A stretch of 64,000 bases of DNA, taken from positions 1-64,000 of the forward strand of contig JAMXSV010000017.1 of NCBI GenBank assembly GCA_027559495.1, in the 5' to 3' direction. How positions within the stretch are numbered: the stretch's first letter is position 1; the number at the start of each line of letters is the position of its first letter. Below are positions 61,378-64,000 of the stretch, in pieces. The position numbers were made by a program, and so were the translations under genes. Below the pieces are notes generated by a model that saw only the letters and a list, made by a program, of their open reading frames with translations, had not been told where the DNA came from and did no database searches. This DNA comes from Aurifilum marmelostoma (taxonomy: Eukaryota > Ascomycota > Sordariomycetes > Diaporthales > Cryphonectriaceae).

Positions 61378-62354
61378 TTACCACTGTCTATAGTCGGGAA
61401 AGTAGGCATCGTGGATTCTCTCAGCATACTCCGTCAGCACAGGATACTGTTTAACAATCTGTCGAGACTCAGGACCGCTTTCATACCGCAATTCCTCAAA
61501 TGTCAGCAAGAGCATAAACCCACAACCACACGGACACCTTCACGAGAAAGACACTCACGCAGTACACAGTAAGACCGAAACGATGAAACCAAACAGCGTC
61601 GCGTCGACCTCAGTAGGCTCACTGCCGCCGAGGAACCAGAACGGCCCTGGCTTCACCGAATCCGCTTTGGAAGTTTGCGTGCGAGAGTACGAGAGAACAT
61701 TGCTGATGGTCTCCCAGATCTCCTCCTTGGACGCCCGCACCTCGTCGTCGGACATCCGCAGAGTCCCTTGACCGTACAGCGTGGCCTTGTGGCTACGGTA
61801 GGCGAGCTGGCCCACGAGCACGCGGGCAGGCCACGGGATGGCGGACAGGGCATGGTCGCGCATAGCATAGTAGTTATCGAACCACCTCTCGCGGGTCTAT
61901 GATTAGAGAGCCTCTCGATCAGCGCCTGACCTATCTGGTCTCCCCCCTCCTCTCCGGTCCGCCTTGTTCACAATCTCGATAGACACAAACTCACATGATA
62001 AAAGTAGAGTTTGTCCTCTAGCAGTGCCCTGGTCGCCAGGTCCTGCGCCCTACCCTCGACCGACAGGCCGGCGTTGAGATCTGGTAACATCCCCCACCGG
62101 ACAAGCTTCTGGATGATGAGAGTCGAGTCGCCCATCTGCACCGGTCCAGCCTGCCCGTGCGATGGCGGGAGCACTGTTTCGATGTAGGGAATCTTGCCCT
62201 TGGGCGCGGACCGAGGACTTCCAGCACCGCTTTCGTAGGTCACACCGGCGAACCTGAGACGGGCCTCGAGCTTGATGACAAAGGGCGACCAGACGTGCTC
62301 GCCTTTTGTGGGCCAGCCTCGGAAGAGTGTAAGGGCAGGCTGGGGCTCCGACAT
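61378..62354 (-). CDS. Metaxin/FAXC-like GST-fold protein
   Basis: Three exons (62,354-61,995; 61,896-61,559; 61,477-61,378) with introns of 97 bp (GTGAGT...TAG) and 81 bp (GTGAGT...AAAG) join to 798 nt, 265 residues. The N-terminal half (TLFRGWPTKGEHVWSPFVIK, LEARLRFAGVTY, GKIPYIE, STLIIQKL) is a thioredoxin-like fold of the failed-axon-connections/metaxin type. The C-terminal half (GPFWFLGGSEPTEVDATLFG, then YAERIHDAYFPDY) is the matching GST C-terminal domain. Such proteins are glutathione-transferase relatives, some involved in mitochondrial import, others of unknown role; the catalytic status here is not clear. The third exon uses the second AG after the branch-like CTGAC: the first AG would frameshift, while the second gives LCTA-GPESRQIV in the family frame. 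I see no signal peptide. Confidence 0.85.
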
Positions 62355-63529
62355 GATGGCGTGTCTTTTGTGTCGAACAATACCCGGGCGGTTGATAAAG
62401 ATAGACGAATCTGGTCAAATTGAATTGAACATGAAATTTTAAATATGATATCAAGTATGGCTAGAGACCGATAACAATTGCAGTTGGTGACTAGAGACGT
62501 CTGCAGATATTGAAAGACATTATAGTCGGACAGACTCGGACTCGCGGAAGACGTCCATTTCTCCGCACGGCACCAAAGGATTTCACAGCTGACAACTGGT
62601 TGACATTTGCCAGATTCATCCCCGCCCCTGTGAACGCGAGCACCTGCACCGTGACTAAGACCGTACAATATTGTCATATTGCAATCTCAGCACGCGTTGT
62701 TTATTAACATATTCCTACTCTGTGTTAGTAAGCAGTCGCCGATCTCACCGTCATCCTGTGTCTCTTGAGTTTGGAACCTCACATTCCGAAAACAATTATA
62801 TTTGCAAGGGAGCCAGTCATAGATCCTATTTGGTTTTGGGATACTTCGATGCTCAAGTACTTGATGCAGCAAATACATCGTTCTCAGACGGACTTTGAGA
62901 AGGTTGTCATGGTCTAGCTTTATTAATAGTTGACTATTGTATATCATATGTACAACCTAGACACGGTCTCTCAACAGAGAACAGCCAAAGACAAGGAGAA
63001 CACAAGAGGTTGAGGAGGCACTGAGATATCTCTACTTAATCACGTGAAACAGGATTGGTACAAGGTAAAGAAATAACAAACAATGAGATATCGCTCACAA
63101 TTACCTTTCGAACTTACAATACCTCCTCCGTCCATCATCCCGCCGAGGTAGCTCGTGCCAGGGTCCGATAGGCAACGTGCCGTGCCGGTCCGCATTTGCG
63201 CCTCTTCGAGACCTCAATGACTCACCCAGGACCGTCTTCCAGCAAGGATGGCATTAAGCAAAGAAACAAAACACTCTCTACGCCTTCATTATATCTCACC
63301 TCCGAAGTTATCAACCCTTTTACATTCGACCCATCACCTCCTCCGTCTAGATCTCCCTCTCTCTGATTCCTCAATCACTAGACATTCAATCGACTCCCTC
63401 GCTTACCTAGTCAGACGCTCCAAGACGTAGGTCATATCAATTCCGCCTACGGCCTCGTTCTCCCCTGGTAATTATATAAACTTAAAAAGAAGAAAGAAAA
63501 AAAAGAGGAGAGAGAGCAGAACAGACACA
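62355..63529. other. Divergent promoter region between the GST-fold gene and the acetyltransferase
   Basis: The two genes diverge from this interval. The right part (63,270-63,480) is rich in pyrimidines and then purine (AAAGAAAAAAAAGAGGAGAG), typical of a fungal 5' leader. A 60-codon frame at 63,248-63,430 lies within it and could be an upstream frame, or a 5' exon because GTAGGT follows, but nothing supports a protein. Confidence 0.45.
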
Positions 63530-64000
63530 ATGGCCCCGACCCTCTACCTCCGCCCAGCAACCCCCACCGACCTCCCCCGCATGGTAGACATCTTCATCGC
63601 CGCCTTCTCCCCAGGTCCCTGGAGCGCCCTCCTCTTCCCTCCCCGCCTGCGCACCCGCCCCGGCAGCGCAGACGAGGTCGACTGGCGCGTGCGCGTGTTC
63701 CGCGCCCAGCTGGGCAGGCCGGGCCGGCACCACGTCCTGGCCGTCCAGCGGCGGCGGCACCAGCAGGACGAAGAGGAGGAGGTCATCGTGGGCTGGGCGA
63801 GCTGGCTGGACGCGGCGCGGGACGTGACGGCGGGGTGGACGAGCGAGGAGAAGATGGCGGATCTGGAGAAGACGTGGGGCAGTGCTAGCCCGCCTGGGCT
63901 TGACAGGGCGGCTTGGGAGGACATGGGGCGGCAGGGGGATGTTGTGAACGGAATGGCGAGGGAGGCGTTGGGGCCGGACAGGTTGAAGAAATCAATTGGT
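63530..64000 (+). CDS. Probable GNAT-type N-acetyltransferase, cut by the window end
   Basis: The frame opens at 63,530 (context ACACAATGG) and stays open for all 157 codons to the window end. The N-terminus LYLRPATPTDLPRMVDIFIA fits the first strand and helix of a GCN5-related acetyltransferase (pattern: lRpAtpaDlp.m..i...AF). A later segment VIVGWASWLD fits the strand in which GNAT proteins read VGwa.w. Between them is a basic Arg-rich linker and a run of acidic residues (DEEEEV). The acetyl-CoA binding loop (Q/R-x-x-G-x-G/A) would lie beyond position 64,000 and cannot be checked. Codon use is very GC-rich. Substrate is unknown. The call rests on the N-terminal pattern only. Confidence 0.65.
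   Translation, partial: MAPTLYLRPATPTDLPRMVDIFIAAFSPGPWSALLFPPRLRTRPGSADEVDWRVRVFRAQLGRPGRHHVLAVQRRRHQQDEEEEVIVGWASWLDAARDVTAGWTSEEKMADLEKTWGSASPPGLDRAAWEDMGRQGDVVNGMAREALGPDRLKKSIG

Noticed and set aside
1..64000. CRISPR arrays, rRNA genes and tRNA genes
   Set aside because: None seen. CRISPR is not expected in a fungal chromosome, and no conserved RNA motifs were found by eye.

Overview
The window reads as a chromosome segment from a filamentous ascomycete (Pezizomycotina). The evidence is: genes split by short GT-AG introns (48-129 bp), a Zn(II)2Cys6 regulator, a sterol C-14 reductase, a tannase/feruloyl esterase, a very large fungal DUF6606/DUF3638/DUF3645 protein, and a long AT-rich block whose lesions look like repeat-induced point mutation (RIP). 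I cannot name the species.

Positions 1-32,250 are AT-rich and hold no intact gene. The left edge (1 to about 4,350) is a minus-strand Ty3/Gypsy retrotransposon running off the window. Its Gag, CCHC knuckle and reverse transcriptase can still be read through stops and G-to-A changes, and a GC-richer LTR-like segment lies at about 3,900-4,352. From 4,400 to 32,250 decay is much deeper. Readable traces are a 46-bp degenerate tandem array (4,730-5,040), a decayed reading frame ending in 21 copies of a tetrapeptide (about 10,735-11,297), a 94-bp tandem repeat (17,953-18,203) and another decayed frame (27,960-28,456). In this block surviving CA dinucleotides are nearly always GCA, and surviving TG nearly always TGC. 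This suggests that a preceding G protected the cytosine.

The block ends sharply near 32,250-32,350. From there to the right edge are ordinary genes in this order: a Zn2Cys6 transcription factor (+, 33,876), long gene-free stretches (35.3-40.7 kb), a BTB/POZ protein (-), an ERG24-type sterol reductase (-), a giant helicase-like protein of about 3,173 residues (+, 46,266-56,106), a secreted eight-cysteine protein of unknown function (-), a secreted tannase/feruloyl esterase (-), a metaxin/FAXC-like GST-fold protein (-), and the start of a probable acetyltransferase (+) cut by the window end.

The genes do not form an evident pathway or cluster. Two secreted-protein genes are neighbours on the minus strand, and ERG24 belongs to ergosterol synthesis. 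All exon structures were inferred by eye from splice signals, reading-frame continuity and remembered family motifs; no alignment or search was run.
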